DNA from: Dactylosporangium aurantiacum
GTDB lineage: Bacteria; Actinomycetota; Actinomycetes; Mycobacteriales; Micromonosporaceae
Length of the DNA: 58,757 nt
Assembly (NCBI RefSeq): GCF_000716715.1
Contig: NZ_JNYJ01000051.1
Location: forward strand, 1 to 58,757
Reading direction: 5' to 3'
Of the stretch, positions 1 through 18,397 are shown one piece after another (the first letter of the stretch is position 1; each line of letters opens with the position of its first letter). The position numbers and the translations under genes are program-made. Under the pieces are notes generated by a model. It made no database searches and was not told the origin of the DNA. It saw nothing but the letters and a program-made list of their open reading frames with translations.

Positions 1-9490
<9,490 letters not shown>

Positions 9491-9746
9491 GTCGTCACCA
9501 ATCCCCATCCGCGGCCCGCGTCCGGCGGGCGACCGGTGGAACGAAATGCGTTCATCATGTGAGGGGCGGCTGAAAGCGCGCTTACCGCCGGCTAAAGCCG
9601 CGACGCCGCGAAGTCGTAGGGGCGCATAGGGGTGTGGACGTCTTTACGCCGCGCCATACGATCGGCGGCAGATTGGCTGACCGGGCCCGCGACAGCGGCA
9701 TCGCTCCGGTGCGCCGTTTCGTCATTCATCGAGAGGGGGTGGCGCG
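9491..9746. promoter_or_regulatory. Divergent promoter region with GCTAAAG site
   Basis: This 256-base gap separates the minus-strand PKS from the plus-strand response regulator and must hold both promoters. It contains CGGCTAAAGCCG at 9589-9600, a near-palindrome whose core GCTAAAG (9591-9597) recurs in three other intergenic regions of this window. Related stretches sit nearby: GGCTGAAAGC from 9569 and CGCTTACCGCC just after it. The core is 101 bases upstream of the PKS start. No clear -10/-35 pair could be assigned. Confidence 0.5.
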
Positions 9747-10409
9747 ATGCAGTCGCCGATGCGCATTGTTCTGGTCGAGGACGTCGCGGTGGTCCGTGAG
9801 GCGCTCGCCGCCCTGCTGCACTCGGAGCCGGACCTCCACGTGGTCGCCCGCGACGGCGGCGGTGCCGTGGTCGTGCCGGTCGCCGTGCGCGGGCGGACCG
9901 GCGCCGGTCTGGACGACGCCGCCAGTGGCCTGTCGGTGGCGATCGCCCTGCACCACCAGCACCCGGACCGCCCGACGCTGATCCTGTCGAGGTCGGGCGA
10001 AGCGGCCGCCGGAGACGGTGTCTGCGGCCTGTTGTTGCACGCCGCGCCGGAGAACGACCTGGCCGGGGCGGTGCTGGCGATGACCGACCCGGGCCGCTCG
10101 GGGGCGGCGAACGCCGTGGTGGCGCTGGCGACCGAGGGTGCGCTGGTCGCCGCGGCCGGTTCCGGCGGGGCGGCGTCCGGCACGGCCGGGGACCTCCCGC
10201 ACGGCGCCGGGTGCCCGCTGTCGCCGCGGGAGCTGGAGGTGCTGCGGCGCACCGCGCACGGCGAGTCGGTGCGGGAGATCGCCGGCAGCCTGCACCTGGC
10301 GGAGGGCACCGTGCGCAACCATCTGACGGCCATCGGCACGAAGCTGCAAGCCCGGACGCGGGTCGACTCGGTGCGCATCGCCCGTACCGCCGGATGGATA
10401 GCGGCCTGA
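9747..10409 (+). CDS. NarL/LuxR-type response regulator with degenerate receiver domain
   Basis: A 220-residue DNA-binding regulator. Residues ~5-125 resemble a receiver domain (IVLVEDVAVVREALAALL) and ~150-210 are a LuxR-type helix-turn-helix (LSPRELEVLRRTAHGESVR, then HLAEGTVRNHL). The receiver looks unlike a phosphorylated one: the usual D-x-x-M-P stretch is replaced by LDDAASG, and the conserved Lys in the LLLK motif is His (GLLLH). It may therefore work without a sensor kinase, as other atypical actinomycete pathway regulators do; that is inference. No histidine kinase gene is adjacent. The ATG at 9747 has GAGGGGG about 8 bases upstream; an alternative ATG at 9759 starts directly at MRIVLVED. 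It likely acts on this cluster, being divergent from the PKS gene. Confidence 0.85.
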   Translation: MQSPMRIVLVEDVAVVREALAALLHSEPDLHVVARDGGGAVVVPVAVRGRTGAGLDDAASGLSVAIALHHQHPDRPTLILSRSGEAAAGDGVCGLLLHAAPENDLAGAVLAMTDPGRSGAANAVVALATEGALVAAAGSGGAASGTAGDLPHGAGCPLSPRELEVLRRTAHGESVREIAGSLHLAEGTVRNHLTAIGTKLQARTRVDSVRIARTAGWIAA

Positions 10410-10603
10410 GGTCGTAGCCGAATCGACGCATCTCCGTAAATTGACTGTCATGGTTGTGGTGCAGGCCTCGTCCTCTCCAATTGTCACAGTTGTCGACATG
10501 GATGGAATTAGATGTCAGGGGTTCGTTCGAAGCGTCGTTGTGCGATACTGGCTCCGCGCCTGATTCGGCTCATCGGATGACGTCGCCCACGGGGAGCAGC
10601 ACG
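10410..10603. promoter_or_regulatory. Leader region of the first LAL regulator gene
   Basis: This 194-base gap is richer in A and T than its surroundings and precedes the LAL regulator gene. It contains no GCTAAAG core. The downstream reading frame is open through part of it (from 10454), but the amino acid composition there is not LAL-like, so it is treated as leader. A GGGGAG ribosome binding site lies at 10591-10596. Confidence 0.4.
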
Positions 10604-13330
10604 ATGCCGCTGACAGCTCGGGATCCTGTCGGGCGCAGCGGCCTGTTCGACGCCCTCACCGCCACCTATGACGCCTGCGCCGGCAGCGGCCGCGGCCGTC
10701 TCGTCCTGCTCGACGGGCCGGTCGGCACCGGCAAGACCGAGGTGCTGCGCATATTCGTCGACGGCGTCCGCGACCGGGGCGGCGTGGTGCTGTCCGCCGG
10801 CGCCTCGGAGTCCGAGCGCACCATGCCGCTCGCGGTCCTGGAGCAGCTGCTCGACCGGCCCGGCCTGCCGGCGGACGTGGTCGCCAGGGCCGCGGCGCTG
10901 ATCGACGGGCAGCAGCCGCCGTGGCGCACCTACCTGTCACGCCAGTGCGACCCGGACGGCACCGTCCTGGACGACCTGTGCGACAGCCTGTTGCAGCTGG
11001 CGGCGCCGCTGCCGCTGGTGGTCGCCGTCGACGACGCGCACCAGGCCGATCAGCCGTCGCTGCGCTGCCTGCACCGCCTCGCGACCCGGATGACCGGCGC
11101 GGCGGTCCTCATCGTGCTGGTCGAGTCCACCACCGCCGCGGGTGCGGTGGCCGCGCGCTGCCTGACCGGCGCCGACGCGCTCGGCGGCCCGCTGCCGGTG
11201 GACGTGGACGTCAGCCGGTTCGAGGTCTCCCCGCTCACCGTCGACGGCGTCGCCGAGCTGCTGTGCCGTCGCGAGGGCGCCCGAGCGCTCGGCGCCGCCG
11301 ACTTCCACCACGCCGTCACCGGCGGCAACCTGGTCCTGCTGCACGCGGTGCTGGAGGACCGCCGGGCCGTCGGCGCCGACCCCGACGACACCGTCATCGG
11401 CGACAACTTCGCCGAGGCCGTGACCAGCTGCCTGTTCCGCTGCGACCCGGTGACCCTGCAGGTCGCCCGGGCCACTGCCGTGCTGCGATCGCCGGCCGGC
11501 CCCGCCGTCCTCGCCCGCCTGCTGGAGCTGGACCAGGCCGCCGTCGAGCGGGCGCTGCTGCTGCTCACCAGTGGTGGCCTGCTCGACAGCACCGGCCGCT
11601 TCCGGCACCCGATCGGCCGGTCCGCGGCGCTGGGCAGCATGGCGCCGGGGGAGCGGGCCTCGATGTTCCAGCGCATCGGGCACCTGCACGCCGGCGGCGG
11701 GTCCGCCGGGACCGTGGAGGCCGCCGAGCAGCTGGTCGAGGCCGGCCGGCGCAGCGGCGACTGGATGCCGCCGGTGCTGCGCGAGGCCGCCGAGCGTTCC
11801 CTCGCCGACGGCGACCTGCACCGCGCCCGCTCGCTGCTGCGAGCCGCCTCGACCATCAAGATGGACGATCGGCAGCGCGCCGAGATCGCCGCGACGACGG
11901 CCAACCTGCGTTGGCGGACCAACCCGGGCGAGGTGCTCCAGCACCTGCCGGAGCTGCTCGCCGACATCCGCGCCGGCCGCCTGACCGGCCGGGCCGCGGT
12001 CACCACGCTGCTCTACCTGCTGTGGCACGGCCAGCTCGACGAGGCGCTGGAGATCCTGCCGCAGGTCGTCGCGGTCAGCGCCGACTTCCCGTCGGCGCAG
12101 CGGCTGCTCAAGCCCACCCTGACGTCGCTGGCCTTCACCTACCCGGGCAGCGCCCGCCGGCTCAGCGATCCGGCCGGCCGGGCCGACGCGGTCACCGATC
12201 TGCTCGCCGCCGCCCGGTCCGTGCTGCGGGAGTGCGCCCCCGACGGCGACACGTTCGGCCTGACGTTCGCCGCGCTGTACGCGTCGTCGTTCACCGCGGA
12301 CGGCTGGCAGGACCCGTGGGAGCCGCAGCTGCCGGCCAGCGACCTGCCAGTGTGGCAGGCGCTCACCGAGGCCGTCGCCGCCGAGCGGGCGCTGCGCCGC
12401 GGCGACCTGGCCGCCGCCACCGACCACGCCCGGCGCGGCCTCAGCGGTCTCGGCCTGGACGGTTGGGGGGTCGCCGTCGGCTGGCCGATCTCGGTGCTGG
12501 TCTGCGCGGCCAGCGAGGCCGGCGACCACTCCGCGGCGGCCGGGCTGCTCAGCATGCCGGTGCCGGCCGGAATGTTCTCCACGCCGTTCGGCCTGCGGTA
12601 CCTGATGGCCCGTGGACGGCACCACTTCGCCACCGACCGCGTGCACGCCGCCCTCAACGACTTCTACGCCGGCAGCGAGACCGCCGCCGCCTGGCACCTC
12701 GACCTGCCGGAGCTGATGCCCTGGCGCACGGAGCTGGCCCGCGCCTACGTCAAGCTGGACCGGGTGGGCCCCAGCCAGGTCCTGATCCGCCAGCAGCTGG
12801 ACGGGCTCACCGATGGCCAGACCCGGCTACGCGGCGCCGCACTGCGCGTCCTCGCCGCGACGCTCGACCCGTCGGAGCGGGTGCCGGTCCTGCGCCGCGC
12901 CGTCGACCTGCTGCAGTGCGCCGGCGACCAACTGGAGATGGCCCGCGCACTGGCCGACCTCGGCGCCGCGTACCAGCGCACCGGCTGCGTCGACCTGGCC
13001 CGCACCACGCTGCGCGCCGCGGAACAGCAGGCGCGGCTGTGCGGTGCCGCGCCGGACGCGCCCAAGGGTCGCCCACTGCCCGCCGAGCCGGCCCGCGAGG
13101 CCGACCATCCCGACGTCGCCCAGCTCACCGATGCCGAGCGCCGGGTGGCCGCGCTGGCCGTGAAGGGCTACACCAACCGGGAGATCGCCCAGCGCCTGTT
13201 CCTGACCGTCAGCACGGTCGAGCAGCACCTCACCCGCGTGTACCGCAAACTCCACGTGGTCCGCCGCCGCGAGCTGCCCGCCTGGCTGCGCGTCGGCGCC
13301 TTCGACGACCCGGACCAGGGACCGGCCTAG
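10604..13330 (+). CDS. LAL-family (ATPase plus LuxR HTH) transcriptional regulator 1
   Basis: A 908-residue large ATP-binding regulator of the LuxR family. Near residues 39-47 there is a Walker A motif (GPVGTGKTE); a Walker B-like stretch follows at about 145 (LVVAVDDAHQAD). The long middle part is alpha-helical and repeat-like, as in MalT-type proteins. The C-terminus (~840-895) is a LuxR HTH containing LTDAERRVAALAVKGYTNR and VSTVEQHL. Such proteins usually activate polyketide clusters. The ATG at 10604 was chosen because GGGGAG lies 8 bases upstream and the ATPase homology begins soon after; an ATG at 10577 is also in frame. It is homologous in plan to the second LAL gene in this window. 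Its target sites are unknown; the GCTAAAG boxes are one candidate. Confidence 0.93.
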   Translation: MPLTARDPVGRSGLFDALTATYDACAGSGRGRLVLLDGPVGTGKTEVLRIFVDGVRDRGGVVLSAGASESERTMPLAVLEQLLDRPGLPADVVARAAALIDGQQPPWRTYLSRQCDPDGTVLDDLCDSLLQLAAPLPLVVAVDDAHQADQPSLRCLHRLATRMTGAAVLIVLVESTTAAGAVAARCLTGADALGGPLPVDVDVSRFEVSPLTVDGVAELLCRREGARALGAADFHHAVTGGNLVLLHAVLEDRRAVGADPDDTVIGDNFAEAVTSCLFRCDPVTLQVARATAVLRSPAGPAVLARLLELDQAAVERALLLLTSGGLLDSTGRFRHPIGRSAALGSMAPGERASMFQRIGHLHAGGGSAGTVEAAEQLVEAGRRSGDWMPPVLREAAERSLADGDLHRARSLLRAASTIKMDDRQRAEIAATTANLRWRTNPGEVLQHLPELLADIRAGRLTGRAAVTTLLYLLWHGQLDEALEILPQVVAVSADFPSAQRLLKPTLTSLAFTYPGSARRLSDPAGRADAVTDLLAAARSVLRECAPDGDTFGLTFAALYASSFTADGWQDPWEPQLPASDLPVWQALTEAVAAERALRRGDLAAATDHARRGLSGLGLDGWGVAVGWPISVLVCAASEAGDHSAAAGLLSMPVPAGMFSTPFGLRYLMARGRHHFATDRVHAALNDFYAGSETAAAWHLDLPELMPWRTELARAYVKLDRVGPSQVLIRQQLDGLTDGQTRLRGAALRVLAATLDPSERVPVLRRAVDLLQCAGDQLEMARALADLGAAYQRTGCVDLARTTLRAAEQQARLCGAAPDAPKGRPLPAEPAREADHPDVAQLTDAERRVAALAVKGYTNREIAQRLFLTVSTVEQHLTRVYRKLHVVRRRELPAWLRVGAFDDPDQGPA

Positions 13331-13477
13331 CCTCGCCGCCACGCCGGTGCGTCAAGGCGTTCCAGCGCACGCGGCGAGTTCACCTCCCGCCAGGGCCTCG
13401 CCGACAAGATCGAAAATTCGTCAACCGCCAAACCTTCCGCCGGACCTACGACGGACAACCACAGGCACAATCGCGGT

Positions 13478-14020
13478 ATGGCGAAACCCGAGGTTCTGTC
13501 GCGAGTGGCTGCCGACCTCGAACGCGGCCACACCCGCCTGGCCGCCCAGCGGCTGGTCAGCCTCCTCGCGGCCGACTCGCAGGATCTGGAGGTGCGTGCC
13601 CGCCTCGCCGACGTGTACCGCCAGGCCGGCAACGTGCCCGAAGCGGGCCGCTGGGGGTTTCTCACCGAGGACGCCGAGCCGGACGAGATCGCAGCGTTCG
13701 CCAAGAAGCACCGCTCCGCCACCGACCAGCTGCGCGTTCTGCGTTTGCGGGGCGACAACCCCTACGGGCTCGGTCCGCTCGCCGAGCTGCGCTACGCCGG
13801 CCTGGTTGCCCGGGCCGCCGCCGAGGCCGGCCCGTCCCGGACCCTTCCGCCGGAGGCCGGTGCCCCTCAGTCCGTCGGGCACACCACGCCGTCACCCGTC
13901 GTCTACACACCGGATCTTGGCTTTCGCGTCGGTGAACTCCTCCTCCTGCTCGCGGTCTTCGGGCCCGTGGCCGTGGTCATCGGCGCCATCATCTACGAGG
14001 TCCTCACTCTCGCCCCGTGA
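13478..14020 (+). CDS. Small membrane-anchored hypothetical protein (DUF6584-like)
   Basis: A 180-residue protein with an alpha-helical, TPR-like N-terminal half (ERGHTRLAAQRLVSLLAAD, then LADVYRQAGNVPEAGRWGFL) and one hydrophobic C-terminal segment at about 150-175 (GELLLLLAVFGPVAVVIGAI). This matches a family of uncharacterised actinobacterial proteins that I know as DUF6584. The likely topology is cytoplasmic with a C-terminal membrane anchor. It is convergent with the second LAL gene and 147 bases from the first. Nothing ties it to polyketide synthesis; it may be a passenger. The family call is from memory and moderately sure. Confidence 0.75.
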   Translation: MAKPEVLSRVAADLERGHTRLAAQRLVSLLAADSQDLEVRARLADVYRQAGNVPEAGRWGFLTEDAEPDEIAAFAKKHRSATDQLRVLRLRGDNPYGLGPLAELRYAGLVARAAAEAGPSRTLPPEAGAPQSVGHTTPSPVVYTPDLGFRVGELLLLLAVFGPVAVVIGAIIYEVLTLAP

Positions 14021-14067
14021 ACCCGTACTCCGGGAGTGTTGTTCACGACCCCTCAAGGATCGACGCG

Positions 14068-16893
14068 CTAGCTGTTCGAGGAGCCGGATGGGGTGCCGGG
14101 GCGGCGGAGGTCCGGGGGCAGTTCGAGCAGCTCGGTCCGGCCGCGGACGCCGAGCTTGCGGTAGATGCGGGTGAGGTGCTGCTCCACGGTGCTGACCGTG
14201 ACGTTGAGCTGCTGGGAGATCTGCCGGTTGGTGCGCCCCTGCACCGCGAGCGTCGCCACCCGCAGCTCGGCGTCGCTGAGGTCGGTCGGTGCGCCGGTCG
14301 GCGCCCCGGACGGCGCTGCGGTCGGCGGCGCGGAACCATTGCCGTTCACCGGCTCGGGGGCGGGCTCGGAAGGGGCGGTGAAGGTGGTGGTGAGCGCGGT
14401 GTTGAACCGGTCGAACATCCGCATCGTCAGCCGCGCCTGGGACTCGTCGCCGAGGGCGTGCAGCGCCTCGCTCAGGTCGGCGAACGCCTGGCCGAGCTCG
14501 TGCCGGTCGCCGCTGGCCTGCAGCTGGTCGATGGCGGTGCGCAGCAGCGCCGGTCGCTCCGTCAGGTCGGACGTGGCGGCGAGGATGCGGGTGGTGATGC
14601 CGCGCGTGCGGGTGTTGTCCGGTCCCAGGCGGCTCAGCTGGTCCTGGGCGAGCTCCTGGGCGCGCTGCCGGTCGCCGAGTGCGAGGCGGGCCTCGGCCAG
14701 GTCCCCGCGCCACGGCAGCGCCGTCGGCGTGTCCCGGCGCCAGCGCTGGCTCAGGTCGCGGCAGCGTTCGAAGTCGGCGACGGCGTCCTGCACGTGGCCG
14801 AGCGCGAGGCGGTGGTGGCCGCGGGCCCGCAGGTACTGCAGTCCGATCGGGGTGCGGAACATGGCCTCCGGCACCGGGATGCGCAGCAGCGCGGCCGTCT
14901 CGTCGTGGGCGCCGCGCCGCGTGTACGCGAGGCTCAGCGCGGACAGGGGCAGCCCGAGCATCACGCCCCACCCGTCGACCGGCAGGAGCGCCAGCGCGCG
15001 GCGGCCGTCGAGCTCGGCGCCGGCCAGGTCGCCCTGGCGCAGGCAGATCGTGGCCCGCATCGCGCTGAACAGCGCCGACCAGGTGGACGTGCGGCGGGCC
15101 TGGGCGCTGCGCTGCAACGTGTCGGCCCATGACCGCGCCTGGTCGAGGCGTTCGGCGAGCAGGAGCAGCTCGAGGGAGACCCATACGGGTCCGAACGTCG
15201 TCTCGTCCAGCGGTGACAGGCGCAGGATCCGTTCGGCGTCGGCGGTGAGCCGCTCCGGTCGGGACCGCAGCAGGGTCTCGACGACGCCGACCGCCTGCTG
15301 GTACGCCCGGCGCAGGGTGGACACCGCGATGCGTGACTGGGGCGGCTGCGCCTCGGCGTCGGTCGGCTTGGACACCTCCGGGTACAGGTAGTGCAGCTGC
15401 GCGACGGTGCTGTACAGCGCCATCACGGTGTCCGGGGAGTCGTCGGTGGTGTCGGTGCCGACGAACCGGCCGAGGACCTCGACGGCCTCGTCGACCTTGC
15501 CGAACCAGAGCAGGAACAGCACGAGCTCCAGCGCCGAGCGGCTGCTGAGCCGGCCCTGCCGGTCCGCGACGAGCAGGGCGGCGACGCCGGGTCGTGCCCC
15601 GGACGGGTTCATCCGCCAGTGCGCGCGGACCTGCTGCAGCTGGATGACGACCCGCTCGTCGTCGGTGGTGCACCATTCGTCGGCCAGTAGCAGGCACTCC
15701 AGCGCGAACTCGGGGTCGTCCTGCTCGGCGACCTGCCGGGCGGCGGCGAGCAGCAGCGGCAACCGCCACGGCTCGCCGGGCGGCATCGTCTCGCGCAGCT
15801 GCCGGGCGGCGACGAGGTGCCGTGCGACCACGGATGCGCGGGCGCCCGCCTCGTGCAGGACCGCCGCGGCGCGTTCATGCACGGCGGCGAGCTCGTCGGG
15901 CAGCATGGATTCCAGGACGGTGGCTCTGGTTCGCGGGTGGCGGAGCCGGCTTTCGGTGGTCATGCCGGTCTCGTCGGCCTCCTGCAGGGTGCGGGTGGCC
16001 GACCAGACGTCGGTGTCGGTGAGGTCGGCGAGGACGGCCGGCTCGGCCGGCTCGTCGAGCACGGCCAGCGCCCGGACCAGCTTGACCAGCCGAGGGCTGC
16101 TGCGGTGCAGGCAGGTGAGCACGGCACGGCCGAATGCCTCGCCGGCGACGGCGGGGCCGCCGTCGATGTCGCCGTCCTCCAGCAGACCGGCGAGCAGCCG
16201 CGGATTGCCGCCGCTGATGCGCAGGTGGTCGGCGACCCGCTCGGCGGCGGGCGGTTCGCCGTCAGGGGCGGTCAGCAGCGCCGCGACGGCGTCGGCGGTC
16301 AGGGGGCGCAGGCGCAGGCGGTGGCAGTTCGGCAGGCTCTGCACCTCGGCGCGGAAGCGCGGGTCGAGGACGCGGCGGCCGGCGGATTCGGTGAGCACCA
16401 CCAGGATCGGTGCGTGGTGCAGCCGCCGGACGAGGTAGAGCAGGAACTGCAGGGAGGCCTCGTCGGCGAAGTCCACGTCGTCGACGCCGATCAGTACCGG
16501 TGTGCTCGCGGCGGCCCGGAGCATCAGGTCGGCGAGGCCTCTGCGGGGCCTGGGGGACAGCTCGCCGGGTGCGGGCGCGGTGAGGAACGCGTCCGTGTCC
16601 GGCGGTGGTTGCAGCAGGCGCAGGGCGTCGGCCAGGAGCTCGGGCGGGAGCTCGCCGCTGGTGAGTAATCGGCGGAGCAGGTCGAGCGGGGCCGGACGGC
16701 CCGCGCCGCCGGCCGCTGCGACCAGGGTGAGGGCGCCGTGGTCGCGGGCCCGGCGCATGATGCCTTGCAGCGTCTCGGTCTTGCCGGCGCCGGCCGCGCC
16801 GGTGATCAGAACGGCCGCGCCGTTGCCGGCGATGCTGCTGCCGAGCGCGGCCCGCAGGACGCCGTCGGGATCGCCGGTCCCAGGCCCACCCAT
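14068..16893 (-). CDS. LAL-family (ATPase plus LuxR HTH) transcriptional regulator 2
   Basis: A 941-residue regulator with Walker A (GAAGAGKTE, ~residues 32-40), a Walker B region (VLIGVDDVDFAD) and a C-terminal LuxR HTH (LSDAELRVATLAVQGRTNR, then VTVSTVEQHL). Its plan is the same as that of LAL regulator 1, which suggests duplicated or cooperating activators. The start at 16893 (MGGPGTGDPDG) was chosen because GAGGGGA lies 6 bases upstream; an ATG 12 codons earlier (16929) has no such site. Leucine 76 is encoded by TTA (16666-16668), the codon read by the bldA tRNA in streptomycetes, so its translation may depend on developmental stage. It is read in the same direction as the DUF5988-like gene upstream of it. 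Confidence 0.93.
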   Translation of the reverse strand: MGGPGTGDPDGVLRAALGSSIAGNGAAVLITGAAGAGKTETLQGIMRRARDHGALTLVAAAGGAGRPAPLDLLRRLLTSGELPPELLADALRLLQPPPDTDAFLTAPAPGELSPRPRRGLADLMLRAAASTPVLIGVDDVDFADEASLQFLLYLVRRLHHAPILVVLTESAGRRVLDPRFRAEVQSLPNCHRLRLRPLTADAVAALLTAPDGEPPAAERVADHLRISGGNPRLLAGLLEDGDIDGGPAVAGEAFGRAVLTCLHRSSPRLVKLVRALAVLDEPAEPAVLADLTDTDVWSATRTLQEADETGMTTESRLRHPRTRATVLESMLPDELAAVHERAAAVLHEAGARASVVARHLVAARQLRETMPPGEPWRLPLLLAAARQVAEQDDPEFALECLLLADEWCTTDDERVVIQLQQVRAHWRMNPSGARPGVAALLVADRQGRLSSRSALELVLFLLWFGKVDEAVEVLGRFVGTDTTDDSPDTVMALYSTVAQLHYLYPEVSKPTDAEAQPPQSRIAVSTLRRAYQQAVGVVETLLRSRPERLTADAERILRLSPLDETTFGPVWVSLELLLLAERLDQARSWADTLQRSAQARRTSTWSALFSAMRATICLRQGDLAGAELDGRRALALLPVDGWGVMLGLPLSALSLAYTRRGAHDETAALLRIPVPEAMFRTPIGLQYLRARGHHRLALGHVQDAVADFERCRDLSQRWRRDTPTALPWRGDLAEARLALGDRQRAQELAQDQLSRLGPDNTRTRGITTRILAATSDLTERPALLRTAIDQLQASGDRHELGQAFADLSEALHALGDESQARLTMRMFDRFNTALTTTFTAPSEPAPEPVNGNGSAPPTAAPSGAPTGAPTDLSDAELRVATLAVQGRTNRQISQQLNVTVSTVEQHLTRIYRKLGVRGRTELLELPPDLRRPGTPSGSSNS

Positions 16894-17177
16894 CCCGTTC
16901 CCCTCAGGAATTTGGTGCTGCGAGTGCACAAATCACGGGAGGGAATCTCCTGCGATCGATCTCTGCGACGACGACTCAGATCTACAACGGGGAATGGGTG
17001 GTGTCAATGTGAGCGGTGAAAGCCGACCGAACAGTGGATTGGGTGGATGCCGGTCGGTGGATGCGAATGATCATGAGTGGCGCAAATCGATGGTTTCGTA
17101 TCATCCAGTTCATATTGCCGACCCTCGCCCGACACGAAGGTATGGCGGGGCAAGGGCCGGCGGTCACGCGGCCGCGG
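16894..17177. other. AT-richer intergenic region upstream of LAL regulator 2
   Basis: This 284-base stretch between the LAL start and the end of the DUF5988-like gene is noticeably lower in GC than the genes. It should carry the LAL promoter, read leftwards. Short open frames exist on both strands, but none shows the third-position GC bias of the neighbouring genes. No convincing operator was found. Confidence 0.4.
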
Positions 17178-17396
17178 TCACTCGGCCACCTTCGTGCGTG
17201 TCGTCCAGCGGAACACCGGGCGTTGGGGCGCCGGGACGGCGGACCCGATGAGCTCGAAGTGCTCGTGCCCGCCGCGGTGCGGAATCTTGATCTTGTCCAG
17301 TCCGCTCGTCCAATGCACGCTCATCGTCTGCGGCAGCGTTGCCGGGCCCCCTTCCAGGACCACGACGACGGTGCTTTCATGCCCGTTGTCGGTCAT
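17178..17396 (-). CDS. Small DUF5988-like protein
   Basis: A 72-residue protein beginning MTDNGHESTVVVVLEGGP and ending in RWTTRTKVAE. The pattern VLEGGP, then KIKIPHRGGHEHFEL, then a W-x-x-R-T-K-x-A-E ending fits a family of small actinobacterial proteins (DUF5988) often found inside natural product clusters; the function is unknown. The start at 17396 is supported by GGAGGA six bases upstream; in-frame starts at 17414 and 17441 lack that spacing. It is divergent from the thioesterase gene and shares a 179-base promoter region with it. Confidence 0.75.
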   Translation of the reverse strand: MTDNGHESTVVVVLEGGPATLPQTMSVHWTSGLDKIKIPHRGGHEHFELIGSAVPAPQRPVFRWTTRTKVAE

Positions 17397-17484
17397 TGCT
17401 GTTCCTCCGTCCATCCGTGATGTTCGCCAATGTGTCTGCACGGGGTTCCGGCGCGGCGGCCGGTCTGGCCCCAGTGTCGACGCG

Positions 17485-17500
17485 CCCGCTAAAGGCCGCC
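17485..17500 (+). promoter_or_regulatory. GCTAAAG-type site in the DUF5988/thioesterase divergent promoter
   Basis: The sequence CCCGCTAAAGGCCGCC lies in the 179-base gap between the DUF5988-like gene (minus) and the thioesterase gene (plus). The core GCTAAAG is at 17488-17494, 82 bases upstream of the thioesterase start. Fourteen bases, CGCTAAAGGCCGCC, are identical to the reverse complement of the site at 19670-19686. It could be an operator for one of the cluster regulators or a conserved promoter element. Confidence 0.55.
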
Positions 17501-17575
17501 CAAACCCCGGATTGCGGCGCCCTGGCGGGGTCCCCGGAAGCTGTTACGGTCGATCCGACCGAGGGGAGGCCGGAG

Positions 17576-18397
17576 ATGACCGTCGACACGCCGCAGCTCG
17601 CCACCGCGCCGCCGCGACCGCGCACACCCGCGGTGCTGCGACCACGACCCGTCGACGCGCCGGCGATCCGGCTCGTCGGGTTCCCGCACGCCGGCGGTTC
17701 CGCGGCCGGCTACCACCCGCTCGGCCGGCTCCTGCCGCCGGACTGGGACCTGCTCCTGCTCGACCTGCCCGGCCGCGGCCAGCGGCACGCGCAGCCGAGC
17801 CTGCGCTCGATGGGCGAGGTGCTGCTGTGCGCGCTGAGCGACCTGCGACCGTGGCTGGACGGCACGCCACTGGCGCTGTTCGGGCACAGCTACGGCGCCG
17901 TCCTCGCCTACGAGGTGTCGCTGGCCCTGCAGGACCTCGGCCGCCCGCCGGTCTGGCTCGGCGTCTCCGGCCGCGTCGCGCCGGGCGTCGGCGCGGGTGG
18001 CCTGGCCCGGCTGTACGAGCTGGACGACCGGCGGCTCACCGACCAGCTCGTCGCGCTCGGCGGACTGCCGCCGGCCCTCGCCGAGGTGCCCGAGCTGCTG
18101 GAGCGGTTTCTCGGCCCCGTCCGCGACGACCTGCGGGTGCTGGACACCTACCGGCCGCGGCCGGGCCGACCCCGGCTGTCCTGCCCGGTCACCGCCCTGT
18201 GCGGCACCGCCGACCCGCTCGCCCCCGCCGACGGCCTGCCCGCCTGGCAGGACGAGACGACCGCCCGCTTCCGGCTGCGGATGTACCCCGGCGGCCACTT
18301 CTACCTGCTCGGCGACGGCCTGTCCGGGTTCGCCGCGGCGGTCACCGCCGACGTCGACGCCGCCGTCATCGCCGACGTCGGCGGCCCCGGTGGCTGA
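17576..18397 (+). CDS. Type II (external) thioesterase
   Basis: A 273-residue alpha/beta hydrolase of the type II thioesterase family, which clears wrong or stalled acyl groups from PKS carrier proteins. It has the FPHAGGSA oxyanion-loop motif, the nucleophile elbow GHSYG (S105), the Asp region GTADPLAP, and the late histidine in PGGHFYLL. Length and motifs are typical. The ATG at 17576 has GAGGGGAGG just upstream; longer in-frame starts add an unlike N-terminus. Its stop overlaps the GTG of the next gene by eight bases, which suggests translational coupling. A second type II thioesterase lies at 55638. Confidence 0.93.
   Translation: MTVDTPQLATAPPRPRTPAVLRPRPVDAPAIRLVGFPHAGGSAAGYHPLGRLLPPDWDLLLLDLPGRGQRHAQPSLRSMGEVLLCALSDLRPWLDGTPLALFGHSYGAVLAYEVSLALQDLGRPPVWLGVSGRVAPGVGAGGLARLYELDDRRLTDQLVALGGLPPALAEVPELLERFLGPVRDDLRVLDTYRPRPGRPRLSCPVTALCGTADPLAPADGLPAWQDETTARFRLRMYPGGHFYLLGDGLSGFAAAVTADVDAAVIADVGGPGG

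Noticed and set aside
10454..10603. The extended N-terminus of LAL regulator 1
   Set aside because: The frame is open but the residues do not resemble LAL proteins, base composition is that of a leader, and a good ribosome binding site precedes the ATG at 10604.
16982..17167. A 61-codon minus-strand open frame upstream of LAL regulator 2
   Set aside because: It lacks the third-position GC bias of the real genes, has no ribosome binding site that I could see, and lies in an AT-richer promoter region.
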